DNA of 64,000 nucleotides from Symbiodinium natans (GCA_905221605.1 CAJNDS010002421.1:71926-135925); one strand, 5' to 3'. Positions 39,401 through 49,499 are shown, counted from the stretch's first letter. A program made the numbers and translations. Notes: generated by a model not told the origin, from the letters alone.

Positions 39401-40156
39401 CCTAAGCCCTAAGCCCTAAACACAAAAACTCTAAACCCTAGCCCCTAAACCCCAAACGAGGTTTTTCCCTGAGCTTGCTTGCTTGAGTCTTGCGGCACAA
39501 GTCCACTCTCTCTGAACCGCCATGTTTCCAGCCCCTAAACCCTCAACCCGAAACCCGAAGGGTGTGATAAGGAAGGCTTGCGATGCCGACATGGGTTGTT
39601 TAGGGCTTGGGAGCCCTATTGGGCTTGGGGGTGTAAGAAGCCAATGTGGGCTTCTGGATGGAAGCCGGCTTTAGGGTTGAGGCATTAATTGAAGCTCTTC
39701 AGGGGTTGGGGTTCGTTTGGGGTTTGGGGTTTGGGGTTTGGGGTTTGGGGTTTAGGGTTTCTTATCGAGCTATGCTCAGATACCAGACCATCCACCACAC
39801 CTTCTGGTCGAACGTTGTGCCGTGGCGGGCAGGACATTCATGGCTTTCGCACAGCAACCTGTTTTGAGATCCCCACACAAGCACCTATATTTATCTTTAT
39901 ATATATATATATATGTATATATATATACATATCCATATATAGATATATATGCATATGTGCTTATGCGTATACGCATATTAAATATGCACATACCTATATA
40001 TATATATATGCACACATGCTTCGAAGGGTGTTTTCTAATGTAACTATGTGCACCTGTGCTTGTGCGTGTTCTCAAGAACTTAGACAATCAAAGCGCGCTT
40101 CTACCCCAAGCGCTGTTGCTATTACTACTACTTCTACCACGACGACAACGACGACG

Positions 40157-40192
<36 letters not shown>

Positions 40193-40333
40193 AAGACGAC
40201 CACTTCTACTAGGACTACAATAAACGTTAAGACAATCATATACAGCATTGGGCATGGTATATGGACAGGAAAACATGTGTCAAGTGGTACCTCATGATGA
40301 CGGGCTCATATATATATATACACATGTATATGC

Positions 40334-40399
<66 letters not shown>

Positions 40400-40690
40400 A
40401 ATATAGATATCCTTTGATATACAGATACATGCCTACGTATGCACGTGAATCGGTTGTTCTCGAGAGACTACCCCGTCAAGTGATGTTTTGGCTAAGGGTG
40501 CTTGTGCGCTTTCGCTAGTGTCCCTGAGCCCTAAACCCTAAACCCTAAACCCTAAACCCCAAACCCTAAAACCTAAGTCCCCGAACCACAGAACCCCTGA
40601 ACCCCTGAAACCCCAAACTCCACGAAGCCCAGGCCTTGGCTTTCTGGCTTGGCTTTTGGATTGCGCTGATTGGACTGCCGAAGCTCAGCT
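39400..40690. other. low-complexity region without a gene
   Basis: Holds short heptamer tracts (39400-39470, 40527-40610), TTTGGGG units (39716-39755), TA/TATG microsatellites (39895-40010 and 40302-40400), and a CTN/ACN trinucleotide block (40115-40215, with CTG x11). The Tyr/Ile-rich frames are microsatellite translation. No exon supported. Confidence 0.7.
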
Positions 40691-40717
40691 GGGTTTAGGG
40701 TTTAGGGTTTAGGGTTG

Positions 40718-40868
40718 ACCCCCCTATTGCTGCACTGGAGCGGTGCAAACAGTTGTGATGTCGTCGTGAGCAACAAGTGCAGCAGGAGCCATTGAACCAA
40801 CTGTCGATCGTCGAATCCTTTCGGGCTCTAGCCCAAATGACAAGGGATGATGATTTCTTCTCTTGCTT
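40718..40868 (+). repeat. split direct repeat A1
   Basis: Begins ACCCCCCTATTGCTGCACTG and ends GATTTCTTCTCTTGCTT. Matches 43841-43991 with two substitutions. Confidence 0.95.
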
Positions 40869-40910
40869 AGCCATGCGGGGGGGTTTTTCTGTGATCCGTC
40901 AAGCTTCAAA

Positions 40911-43328
40911 ATGCGGCTGAGACATGGGTTGCAGCCTCTTCACCGCAAAGGTCGATCTCCCACTAATGTGGCCCGGGATCGTCGCCGGCGGGCAGATTGG
41001 CTTATCAGAAGGGCAGGCCGGCGTGAGACAGTGCCAAAGGAACGCATCTGGCTGTTGGACAGGCTCTGCAAGTCATGTGAGGGCGCAAATGGAGCATTTG
41101 CGCGTTTCTCTCGGCGCTTCAATGCATTGCCAGTAGCATCTGTTGGAAGGTCGCGAGAGATTTTTCCCATGGGTGACGTTGGTGAAGCCGTTATTGGGTT
41201 TTTGCAGTTGAAGGTTTGGCACGAGAAAATCATGTGCAGATTCGTGAACCTCGTCATCATGATCCTAAACTTTCTGTTTGGGGTCGGCGCCTCTTCCATG
41301 AAGCCGCCCAGAATGACGACTGCTCAAACCGACGTGGCTCGGCGCATTGCGGATCGCTGCAACGACTTCTACAATCGCTTGCAGGGTGCAGATGATGGGT
41401 CATGGGAGCACTTGCTTCCGGACTGGGTGCCTGGTGTCGTGAAGCCAGAGGGCCCGAAATATGCAGCTCTTATATGTGATGCCGTGGACGTCCTTGACAG
41501 CTGCGGGATGCTCGACCCCCTGCCGTACCTGCCTGCAGCCTCACGCGTGTTGCTGTCAGATGCTTCTGCCGTTTTCCCTGCGCCTCCTCCAGGCTTGGCG
41601 CAGTTTGACAGTATTCCCGATGCTGACAGACCCGAGTACGTCAAGCTGGTGGCCAAGCAGTTGCGCAGTGGAAAGTTAGGCCTGCGCACTTCTGTGTCCG
41701 GTGGCGGCACTGTGCTGGTGGTGACAAAGCCTGGCACTGGAAAGCTGCGCGAGATTTGGCATGGAAAACGTGTCTCGCAGGCTGCTGCCCAGCCCTTCTC
41801 GCCACGGCATCTGGCTTCACCGACGGCTTTGCTGCATATGGAGGCCAGTGCGGACAAGCCTCTCCGCGTAAGCAAACGTGATGCAAAGTGTTGGTTCGAC
41901 CAGTTGGCCCTGCCGGAAGAACTCCGGGAATGGATGGGCAGGCCGCCCGTCAGCCTTGAGGAGCTTGAGCAGTACGGCGGCATGAGCAAATCCGAAGTGG
42001 CACTGCATGCGCAGTCGGCCGTTGATGACGCTGAGAGGTTGTTTCCTGTGTCGCACGTTTGGCCCATGGGCTTCTCCTGGTCATCCCATATTGCCCAAGA
42101 GGTGCTGCTCTCGTGCTGTCGGGAGGCAGGCCTTGGGGAGGATTGCGTGCTAGCGTGCGATGCGCCCACTCCTTCCCAGTTTGCTCACGTTTTTGCTGCT
42201 GCCACAGACGATGCAATGTTTTTCAGCAATGCTGGACCTGGGGTGACGAGCAGCTGCGCGCAGCGCTTCGACAAAGTCATGGCGGAGCGTGGGGCAATCA
42301 AGCACCCAGGCAAGGATGTGGACGACGAGCTGGACGCCACTTGCGTGGGCGTGCGGCTGGAAGGTGGCACACATTTGGCGGCGCCCCCGGCACGATGCTT
42401 GGCGCTCACCATCCTCGTGTTGGCCCTTGCGGACGCTTCCTATGCCTCACCGAAGGAGGTTCACTCGGCCTTGAGCATGCTGCAGTGGTACGACTTGCTG
42501 AGGCGTCCTAAGTTGTCTACTTACCAGAAGGTTTACTCCTTCGTTCAGTATCCTGAAGCCACGACCCTGCACCGCATTCCGCCCGAGGTCGTGGAGGAGC
42601 TGCTAATGGGCTTGGTTCTTGGTGTCTTTTGGAAAGCGGACCTCTGCAGACCATTCCTTCCTTTGGTGGCTGCGTCCGACGCGAGCACAGAGTATGGATT
42701 CGGGGCATCAGTGGCCCGGCTACCGCAAGACAAAGTTCGCGAGCTGGCAAGAGTTGCTGAGAAGCAAGGCACTTTTGTCACTCTGGACAGCGGCAAGGAC
42801 TACACGGCGAGGACAGGAGTCGAGCACAAGCTGGGTCTTCCGAAAGCTGCTTTCGTGCACGTCTTCAGCGTCAAGAAGAAGCGTGACGCGCATATCAACA
42901 TTCTGGAGGGTGAAGCCTTCGTGGTGTTGCTGCGCTGGCTCTTGCGCTGTCGGAGCAGACACTGTTCGAGGATCGTCATCTTGGTGGACTCAGCAGTCTG
43001 GCAAGGCGCGGCAGCGAAGGGGAGGTCTTCTACATCATTGAACAGGTTGCTTCGCAAGGTCGCAGCTCTGACGATGGCAGGTGACCTTCACCTGTACTTG
43101 GTGCTAGTGCCTTCAGCAGAAAACCCAAGCGATGAACCATCCAGAGGTGTTCGCGTCCGGAAGACAAAGTCAAAGAGACGTCCAAAGACCCCAAGTTTCC
43201 GCCAACTGCTGTCTACATTACATGCGGCGGCAATGGCAGCGGGTGCATCAGCAGTGCCTGCGAGCTTTGGAGCAGAAGAGTTGTTGTTTTGTTTTTGGAA
43301 TTTGTTTGGTTTGTTGGCCTGGCTGTAG
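40911..43328 (+). CDS. reverse transcriptase / RNase H of the DIRS-like element
   Basis: First in-frame ATG at 40911 gives 805 codons; the frame is open further upstream into A1. Basic N-terminal 60 residues and a hydrophobic segment (FVNLVIMILNFLFGVG, about 104-119) are followed by reverse transcriptase motifs: fingers VTKPGTGKLREIWHGKRV (about 275-292), motif A with D324 (KRDAKCWFDQL), motif B (WPMGFSWSSHIAQ, about 383-395) and motif C with D433/D434 (ATDDAMFF). RNase H follows: D590 (AASDASTEYGFG), E668 (EGEAFVVLL), D693 (LVDSAVWQG) and D741 (ENPSDEPSRG). The S/N-P-x-D-x-P-S-R ending is typical of DIRS/Ngaro RNase H. Stop TAG at 43326. No tyrosine recombinase or methylase domain. All catalytic acids are present, so it may be functional. 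Confidence 0.8.
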   Translation: MRLRHGLQPLHRKGRSPTNVARDRRRRADWLIRRAGRRETVPKERIWLLDRLCKSCEGANGAFARFSRRFNALPVASVGRSREIFPMGDVGEAVIGFLQLKVWHEKIMCRFVNLVIMILNFLFGVGASSMKPPRMTTAQTDVARRIADRCNDFYNRLQGADDGSWEHLLPDWVPGVVKPEGPKYAALICDAVDVLDSCGMLDPLPYLPAASRVLLSDASAVFPAPPPGLAQFDSIPDADRPEYVKLVAKQLRSGKLGLRTSVSGGGTVLVVTKPGTGKLREIWHGKRVSQAAAQPFSPRHLASPTALLHMEASADKPLRVSKRDAKCWFDQLALPEELREWMGRPPVSLEELEQYGGMSKSEVALHAQSAVDDAERLFPVSHVWPMGFSWSSHIAQEVLLSCCREAGLGEDCVLACDAPTPSQFAHVFAAATDDAMFFSNAGPGVTSSCAQRFDKVMAERGAIKHPGKDVDDELDATCVGVRLEGGTHLAAPPARCLALTILVLALADASYASPKEVHSALSMLQWYDLLRRPKLSTYQKVYSFVQYPEATTLHRIPPEVVEELLMGLVLGVFWKADLCRPFLPLVAASDASTEYGFGASVARLPQDKVRELARVAEKQGTFVTLDSGKDYTARTGVEHKLGLPKAAFVHVFSVKKKRDAHINILEGEAFVVLLRWLLRCRSRHCSRIVILVDSAVWQGAAAKGRSSTSLNRLLRKVAALTMAGDLHLYLVLVPSAENPSDEPSRGVRVRKTKSKRRPKTPSFRQLLSTLHAAAMAAGASAVPASFGAEELLFCFWNLFGLLAWL

Positions 43329-43685
43329 CTGGTTAGCCGCCGTTCTACGTTGAGTTGAGCTGGAAGTGCAAACTAGTCAGCCTTGTGCCGGTGCCATCAA
43401 CAGAGTTTTGCTTTTTCATGAATCTGCCGCTTCCGTCTGGGCCATCCGGGCTTCATGCTGATGGTTCCTGATCGGGTACCTCCTTGCGAAAGTTGCTGCG
43501 GGCGCACAAGGAGTGGTTGCGCTGTCCTCTGATATGGCCAGGCTTGCGGAGTGCTTGACAGCCTGTCCATGGAAGGGGCTCGAAGGCGTGAGCAAGGTGC
43601 CGTTTAGCCCTTAGGCTGGCTTCTTGCAACCAAAATTGGCGGCCAATGACGCCCACTGGCTGCCGTTGGCCAGGGCTGTGGGGGT
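43329..43685 (+). other. non-coding interval of the DIRS-like element
   Basis: Between the ORF stop and B1. Only broken frames are seen, such as SLRKLLRAHKEWLRCPLIWP near 43470, which could be a remnant. No recombinase motif. Confidence 0.5.
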
Positions 43686-43840
43686 GGGCATTCTTGTGAT
43701 GTGTATCTGGGCTCGCGGTGGTCAGCCAGCACATTTCTTGCTTGATCTCTACTTCCTGGCAGATGCATGGCAGGCGTAAAACACTGCGACGGCATTCAGA
43801 TGCCTCAGGGTCAAGGGTGACAGCGAGCATGACAGCAATG
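43686..43840 (+). repeat. split direct repeat B1
   Basis: GGGCATTCTTGTGATGTGTA to GAGCATGACAGCAAT; identical by eye to 44014-44167. Confidence 0.95.
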
Positions 43841-43991
43841 ACCCCCCTATTGCTGCACTGGAGCGGTGCAAACAGTTGTGATGTCGTCGTGAGCAACAAG
43901 TGCAGCAGGAGCCATTGAACCAACTGTCGATCGTCGAATCCTTTCGGGCTCTAGCCCAAAGGACAAGGGATGATGACTTCTTCTCTTGCTT
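43841..43991 (+). repeat. split direct repeat A2
   Basis: Second copy of A1, abutting B1 with no spacer. Confidence 0.95.
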
Positions 43992-44013
43992 CCCGCCCTT
44001 CCCGTCCCACACG

Positions 44014-44167
44014 GGGCATTCTTGTGATGTGTATCTGGGCTCGCGGTGGTCAGCCAGCACATTTCTTGCTTGATCTCTACTTCCTGGCAGATGCATGGCA
44101 GGCGTAAAACACTGCGACGGCATTCAGATGCCTCAGGGTCAAGGGTGACAGCGAGCATGACAGCAAT
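44014..44167 (+). repeat. split direct repeat B2
   Basis: Second copy of B1; its last base is followed by TAGGGTTTAGGG. Confidence 0.95.
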
Positions 44168-44205
44168 TAGGGTTTAGGGTTTAGGGTTTAGGGTTTAGGG
44201 TGTAG
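44168..44205 (+). repeat. TTTAGGG tract
   Basis: Right flank of the DIRS-like element; about five units with TGTAGGG variants. Confidence 0.95.
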
Positions 44206-44460
44206 GGTGTAGGGCTAAGGGGGTGGGTGGGTGGTGGGGGGATTGCGCAGAGCGACAACTTACAAACTCAACACAGAGCTTGAACCCTAATGCCCTGAAA
44301 TTTCAACCCTGAACTCTTTACCCGTAAGCCTGTTTTTTCTTTGAGGGGGGGGGGAGGGTGTGTGCAATCAGGGTATTTTGTTTGGTGATGTGGGGTGGGA
44401 GTGCTTGAAGGGTTCCTACTTTGGATGTTCCCCCGTATACTCATTACTAACAGTCCTTCC
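44206..44460. other. unique stretch, no gene; half family A palindrome at its end
   Basis: G-rich low complexity (GGGTGGGTGG), then unique DNA, then TTGGATGTTCCCCCGTATAC plus AACAGTCCTTCC at 44421-44460, the left half of MITE family A. Confidence 0.55.
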
Positions 44461-44462
44461 GA

Positions 44463-44720
44463 GCCCTAAACCCTAAACCCTAAACCCTCGAAACCCTAGA
44501 CCCTAGACCCTAAACCCTAAACCCTAAACCCTAAACCTTAAACCCTAAACCCTAAACCCTAAACCCTAAACCCTAAGCCCTAAGCCCTAAACCCTAAACC
44601 CTAAACCCTGAACCCTAAACCCTAAACCCTAAACCCAAAGCCCTAGACCCTAGACCCTAAACCCTAAACCCTACACCCAGAACCCTAAACCCTAAACCCT
44701 AAACCCTAAACCCTAAACAT
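44463..44720 (+). repeat. CCCTAAA tract with variants
   Basis: About 36 units including CCCTAGA, CCTTAAA and CCCTAAG. Confidence 0.96.
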
Positions 44721-44822
44721 CCGAAGTTCCTACTATCAAGAGCAATGGGAAGGCAACAAAGAGGCCTGCCCTGCTGAAAGCCGGATCTTGCTCATCCCCC
44801 TCCTCTTGATCTCTGCTCCAAG

Positions 44823-44935
44823 ATCCTAAACCCTAAGCCCTAAGCCCTAAGCCCCAAGCCCTAAGCCCTAAGCCCTAAGCCCTAAGCCCTAAGCCCTAAG
44901 CCCTAAACCCTAAACCCTAAACCCTAAACCCTAGC
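44823..44935 (+). repeat. CCCTAAG variant array then CCCTAAA
   Basis: About 11 AAGCCCT units followed by four CCCTAAA. Confidence 0.96.
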
Positions 44936-44999
44936 AAACGTGCCACACAAACAAGTCCTCTTGCTCCAGCATCGTTTTAAGATTAGGTCCTGTTGTGAA

Positions 45000-45192
45000 C
45001 CCCAAACCCCAAACCCTAAACCCTGGACCTCAAACGCTAAACCCTAAACCCTAAACCCTAAACGCTAAACCCTAAACCCTAAGCCCTAAACCCTAAACCC
45101 TAAACCCTAAACCCTAAACCCTAAACCCTAAACCCTAAACCCTAAACCCTAAACCCTAAACCCTAAACCCTAAACCCTAAACCCTAAACCCT
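45000..45192 (+). repeat. CCCTAAA tract
   Basis: About 27 units, two CGCTAAA variants. Confidence 0.96.
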
Positions 45193-45282
45193 GCTGCTGA
45201 GGCGTGGCCAGGGCAGTTCTACCTGTGGGTGTGGCTCCAAGCTGACCGGAGACAGGGTTTGTGTACCCCCTTGAGATTACAC

Positions 45283-45335
45283 TTGGGATGTTCCCCCTTA
45301 TGCGAACAGTCCTTAGTAGGGATTGTAGTACCACC
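45283..45335. mobile_element. MITE family A, left half
   Basis: TTGGGATGTTCCCCCTTATG, AACAGTCCTTAGTAGGGATT; no right half follows. It abuts the element at 45347. Confidence 0.6.
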
Positions 45336-45451
45336 TATTGTAAGGCATAGGCATCAAAAAAAAAAAAATAAGCATCAAAAAGAAAAATAATAGGGATCAA
45401 TAAAAAAAATAATAGGCATCAAAAAAAAAAATAAGCCATCCGGCCCACCTG

Positions 45452-45625
45452 CGTGGTCCTCTGGTCCCGTGGTCCTCTGGTCCCGTGGTCCTCTGGTCCC
45501 GTGGTCCTCTGGTCCCGTGGTCCTCTGGTCCCGTGGTCCTCTGGTCCCGTGGTCCTCTGGTCCCGTGGTCCCCTGGTCTTGTGGTCCCCTGGTCCTCTGG
45601 TCCTCTGGTCTGCTTGTCTGTCCGC
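45452..45625 (+). repeat. GTGGTCCTCTGGTCCC 16-mer minisatellite
   Basis: About ten units. The frames reading WSRGPLVP are repeat translation. Confidence 0.96.
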
Positions 45626-45689
45626 CTGGTCCTGCGGGTCCTATGCGTATAAATAAATAATTAAATTAGACAAATAAGTAAAAATCAAT

Positions 45690-46640
45690 AAAATAAATAT
45701 ATATATATATATTATATACACACGATAGTGAAGATCAACGTGTGTGTATATATATATATGTATGTATGTATGTGCATATATATATATATATATATACATA
45801 TTACATAATACACATTACATTACACATTACCTATTATATACTATACATTATACATTATATAATATATATTATACATTATATATTATGTATTATGTATTAT
45901 GTATTACGTATTCTGTGTTATGCATTATGTATTATGTATTAATTATGTATTATGAATTCTATATTATGTTTTATGTTTTATGTACTATGTATTATGAATT
46001 ATATATTATATGTTTTATATTATGTATTCTGTATTATGTATTATGTATTATGTGTTATGTATTATGTATTATATGTTACATATTTATTATGTCGTATGTA
46101 CTATGTATTATATATTATATATATTATTTTTATCTTATATTATTATATTATATAATATTATTATCTTATATATTATATATTATATAATATAATATTTATA
46201 TATATTATATTACTATATGTGTTATACTATATTGTATAATAGTATACTATACATATATTTTATATTAAACATTATATTATGTATATACATATTGGACACT
46301 TTACTTATATATAGTGTACATACTTATTTATATATATAGATATATATGTATATTTTATATTTATATTTTCATATTGTCGTACATGATATATATGTGTATG
46401 TTATATAAATAAGTATATATAAATATGAATAAATAAATCAATATAAATAAAGATATATATATATATATTGTGCACAATTATATACTGCATATAATGCATA
46501 ATATAAAGTATATAATATATAATATATACTGTATACATAATATACAATATATAAAATATATAATATTATTTATTATTAATTAATTTATTATTTATTATTC
46601 ATTATATAGTATATTTTATATATTATGTAGTATGTATTAT
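45690..46640. repeat. TA-rich block with TATTATG arrays
   Basis: (TA)n at both ends and dozens of TATTATGTATTATG variants. The Tyr/Ile/Met frames are repeat translation. Very AT-rich, unlike its surroundings. Confidence 0.93.
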
Positions 46641-46651
46641 ATATTGTTCTT

Positions 46652-46897
46652 TGAAGCCATTGGAATGCAAAGAAAATGGAAGTTTTTTGCTTAAAACATG
46701 TAGAAGTAGAGTTTTTCCGATGGAAACATAGAGATAATACAGGATTTCTCATGAAAACGTGAAGACAGTAGACGTTTTCTTGTGGGAGTATGAAGAAATA
46801 GAGGTTTTCCCATTGAAAGATCGAGAAACTAGAAGGTTTTCCAACCACTACCACCACTTCTACGCATCGTGCGAACATTGTTTGCAAATGGGGGGGG
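46652..46897. repeat. direct duplication, copy 1
   Basis: GAAGCCATTGGAATGC through GCGAACATTGTTTGCAAATG. Shares high identity with 47056-47303 and contains internal 30-base subrepeats with AGAGGTTTTCCNATGGAAA. Confidence 0.9.
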
Positions 46898-47055
46898 CTG
46901 CGCCCCCCCCAACCCCCCCGCTGTTTTTTTTAAGCTGTGCAAAGCGTGCTGCAAAGCCAAGTGGGGGGGTGTGGGGGGGGGGGGCTGCGCCAACCCCAAC
47001 CCCGCCGCGTTTTTATCAAGCTGTGCCACTGCAAAGCGTGCTTTATGAATCTTGT

Positions 47056-47303
47056 TGAAGCCATTGGGATACTAAAAAGTTTAAGTTTTTCTTAAAATAC
47101 ATGCAAATAGAGGTTTTCCGATGGAAACATAGAGATGATAGAGGTTTCCTATGAAAACGTGAAGAAAATAGAGGTTTTCTTGTGGGAATATGAAGAAATA
47201 GAGGTTTTCCTATTAAAAGATCGAGAAAATAGAAGGTTTTCCAACCACTACCACCACCCACTACTACCCATCGTGCGAGCATTGTGTTTGCAAATGGGGG
47301 GGC
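47056..47303. repeat. direct duplication, copy 2
   Basis: Second copy, followed by a 165-base C-rich run of CCCCAACCCCC (47298-47467). Confidence 0.9.
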
Positions 47304-47749
47304 CCCCCCCCCCCAACCCCCCCCCCAACCCCCCTAACCCCCCCCCCCACCCCCCCCCCACCCCCCCCCCCCCCCAACCCCCCAACCCCCCCCCCCCCCC
47401 CACCCCCCCCCCCCAACCCCCCCCCCCAACCCCCCCCCCCCCACCCCCCCAACCCCCCCCCCCCCCCGCTGTATTCCAAAAGGAAAATGGGTTATTTTTT
47501 TTTTGATGCTTATTTATTTTTTTTTTGATCCCTTGGGGTTATTTTTTTTTTGATGCTTATTTATTTTTTTTTTGATCCTTCACCCCCTCGGGAGATGTTC
47601 AGTCTTTCGGGCACTACCCCTTAAGCCCTAGACCCTAAACCCCAAAACTCCAGGCCTGACACCCCAAAGCCCTAAAACCCTAAACCCCTAAGCGGTGTAA
47701 CTGGGTGCAGGGGCATCATGGAAAAAAGGGACCCAGCCCCATAGGAACC

Positions 47750-48035
47750 CCCTAAACCCTAAACCCTAAACCCTAAACCCTAAGCCCTAAACCCTAAGCC
47801 CTAAACCCTAAACCTTAAATGGGAGTCAGTAGTTCAGGCTTGGAGCTCTGGGGTTTGGGTGTTTCGGGGTTTTGGGCTTTTGGGTTTAGGGCTTAGGGTT
47901 TAGGGGTTAGGGTTTAGGGTTTAGGGGTTTGGGTTGGGAGCTTAGGGTTTAGGGTTTGGGGTTAAGGGTTTGGGGTTTAGGGTTCCGAGGGTTTAGGGTT
48001 TAGGGTTTACGGCACAGAGCCCGGGGTGTAAGGTC
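47750..48035. repeat. heptamer tracts
   Basis: CCCTAAA (47753-47818) then degenerate TTTAGGG/TTTGGGG units (47880-48010). Confidence 0.92.
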
Positions 48036-48055
48036 TAGAAACCTGGCGGGCCGGA

Positions 48056-48129
48056 GGTCAGACAAACCAGACGGCTGAGCTCATGGCCTTGCGCGGCCAG
48101 GAATGGGCACCTGAGCTGACTGTCGGCCA
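48056..48129 (+). CDS. candidate coding exon
   Basis: After CCGGAG the frame reads GQTNQTAELMALRGQEWAPE then LTVGQ. The acceptor could be that AG. Confidence 0.42.
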
Positions 48130-48486
48130 AACCCAAACTCCTTAAACCCGGAGCCCTAAAGCCCCCTAAACCCTAAACCCGTAAGCCCTAAAACCCCCTA
48201 AGCCCTAAACCCTAACCCGAAAACCCTAAAGCCTAAGCCCCTAAACGTATAGACCTGGAATCCTAAACCCTCAACCTTGCCCCAAACCCTAAGCCTCAAG
48301 CCCCAGAGGTCATTTAAGGAAGCCTCAGGAAGGGTTAGGGTTTGGGGTTTGGGGTGGACACCAAGTGTAGTGTTGCTGAAACGGGTTGTGGTTGAAGGTG
48401 CGCTCCCCCCCCCTCTCCCCAGTGTTGGAGCAGCGATTGATCAACCCTAAACTCTAAACCCTAAACCCTAAACCCTAAACCCTAAG

Positions 48487-48595
48487 CCCTTAGCCCTAAA
48501 GCCTAAAGCCTAAAGCCTAAAGCCTAAAGCCTAAAGCCTAAAGCCTAAAGCCTAAAGCCTAAAGCCTAAAGCCTAAAGCCTAAAGCCTAAAGCCT
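48487..48595 (+). repeat. CCTAAAG variant array
   Basis: About 14 nearly perfect AAAGCCT units bounded by canonical CCCTAAA on both sides. Confidence 0.97.
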
Positions 48596-48644
48596 ACACC
48601 CTAAACCCTAAACCCTAAACCCTAAACCCTAACCCCACGCTGAG

Positions 48645-48779
48645 GATCATTACTGGTGCGATCTGAAGGAGAATGGAATGACGAATGAGGATCTGGAAAA
48701 TGTTACGTCTTGTGACACCCAGAGCCCCTGCTGCACGGTCAGCTGCCCCTTAGGAAGCCTGGTGTGCTACTGCCCTTAG
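48645..48779 (+). CDS. candidate terminal exon, cysteine-rich
   Basis: After TGAG the frame reads DHYWCDLKENGMTNEDLENV then TSCDTQSPCCTVSCPLGSLV and CYCP, with TAG at 48777-48779 fused to CCCTAAA. Seven cysteines in 44 residues suggest a disulphide-rich secreted or extracellular domain. Family not recognised. Confidence 0.52.
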   Translation, partial: DHYWCDLKENGMTNEDLENVTSCDTQSPCCTVSCPLGSLVCYCP

Positions 48780-49021
48780 CCCTAAACCCGAAACCCTCAA
48801 CCCTAAACCCTAAACCCCAAACCCTAAACCCTCAACCCTCAACCCTCAACCCTAAACCCATCTAAACCCTAAACCCATCTAAACCCTAAACCCTAAACCC
48901 TAAACCCCAAGCGCCAAGCCTGACGCCCCAAACCCAAGCCCTAAACCTCCGGGTTCCCAGATGACACCGCACTTAGACAGGGCTTAGACTTAGGCACTCT
49001 GGACCAGAGTCGAAGGCCCCA

Positions 49022-49184
49022 GTTTAGGGTTTAGGGTTTAGGATGTATTTAGGGTTTAGGGTTTAAGGCTTAGGGCTTAGGGCTTAGGGCTTAGGGTTTA
49101 GGATGTTTTTAGGGTTTAGGGTTTAGGTTTTAGGGTTTAGGGTTTAGGATGTTTTTAGGGTTTTGGGTTTAGGGTTTAGGGTTC
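49022..49184 (+). repeat. TTTAGGG tract with GGATGTTTTTAGGG variant
   Basis: TTTAGGG, CTTAGGG and three longer units TTTAGGATGTTTTTAGGG. Confidence 0.93.
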
Positions 49185-49187
49185 CAG

Positions 49188-49304
49188 GAGTACCGACCCC
49201 CAGCGGAGCGGCGCAGTCACCGAAGGAATGGTGTCATGAGACAAGAAAGAAAAAATGTCGGAAGGCAGGACATCAACCTACGCCAAAGGGGCCCATTGTG
49301 GTAA
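49188..49304 (+). CDS. candidate terminal exon, Arg-rich
   Basis: Acceptor TTCCAG ends at 49187. Reads EYRPPAERRSHRRNGVMRQE then RKNVGRQDINLRQRGPLW, TAA at 49302-49304. Highly basic. Confidence 0.45.
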   Translation, partial: EYRPPAERRSHRRNGVMRQERKNVGRQDINLRQRGPLW

Positions 49305-49499
49305 TTACTTGAAGGTTCATAGGTGCGTTAAGTCGGGTACACGACCTCCAAAATGAGTTTACAGGAACCTCCAGGTATGCTTACACACCCTGGGCTTACC
49401 CTAAACCCTAAACCCTAAACCCTAAGCCCTAAACCCTAAATCCTAAACCCTAAACCCTAAACCCTGAACCCTAAACCCTAAAGCTCGAAACCCCTAGAC

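Larger units (their letters stand above)
40718..44167 (+). mobile_element. DIRS-order retroelement with split direct repeats (PAT/Ngaro-like)
   Basis: Layout is A1 (40718-40868), ORF, B1 (43686-43840), A2 (43841-43991), about 22 bases, B2 (44014-44167). A1 and A2 differ at two of 151 positions; B1 and B2 look identical. This A1-ORF-B1-A2-B2 order is the split direct repeat plan of PAT, Kangaroo and Ngaro elements. The unit sits in TTTAGGG on both sides without a target duplication, as expected for recombinase-type insertion. At 3.45 kb it is short; Gag and tyrosine recombinase are not seen, so it may be non-autonomous. Confidence 0.8.
45347..47579. mobile_element. low-complexity block bounded by inverted GCATCAAAAAAATAA repeats
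   Basis: Left end 45347-45437 has repeats of GGCATCAAAA, A-runs and AATAATAGG; right end 47490-47579 has the complement (TTATTTTTTTTTTGATGC) twice. The interior holds a GTGGTCCTCTGGTCCC minisatellite, TATTATG arrays, a 250-base direct duplication and C/G homopolymer runs. No coding. Either a mobile unit or an assembly of expanded simple repeats. Confidence 0.5.

Noticed and set aside
41369-42169. 266-codon frame opposite the RT ORF
   Set aside because: Shadow; the + strand has all RT and RNase H motifs.
40718-44167. LTR retrotransposon
   Set aside because: The repeats are split and overlapping (B1A2B2), not simple terminal repeats; there is no integrase or protease, and no target duplication.
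45744-46192. Tyr/Ile-rich frames that look like membrane proteins
   Set aside because: TATTATG and TA repeat translation without any non-repeat part.
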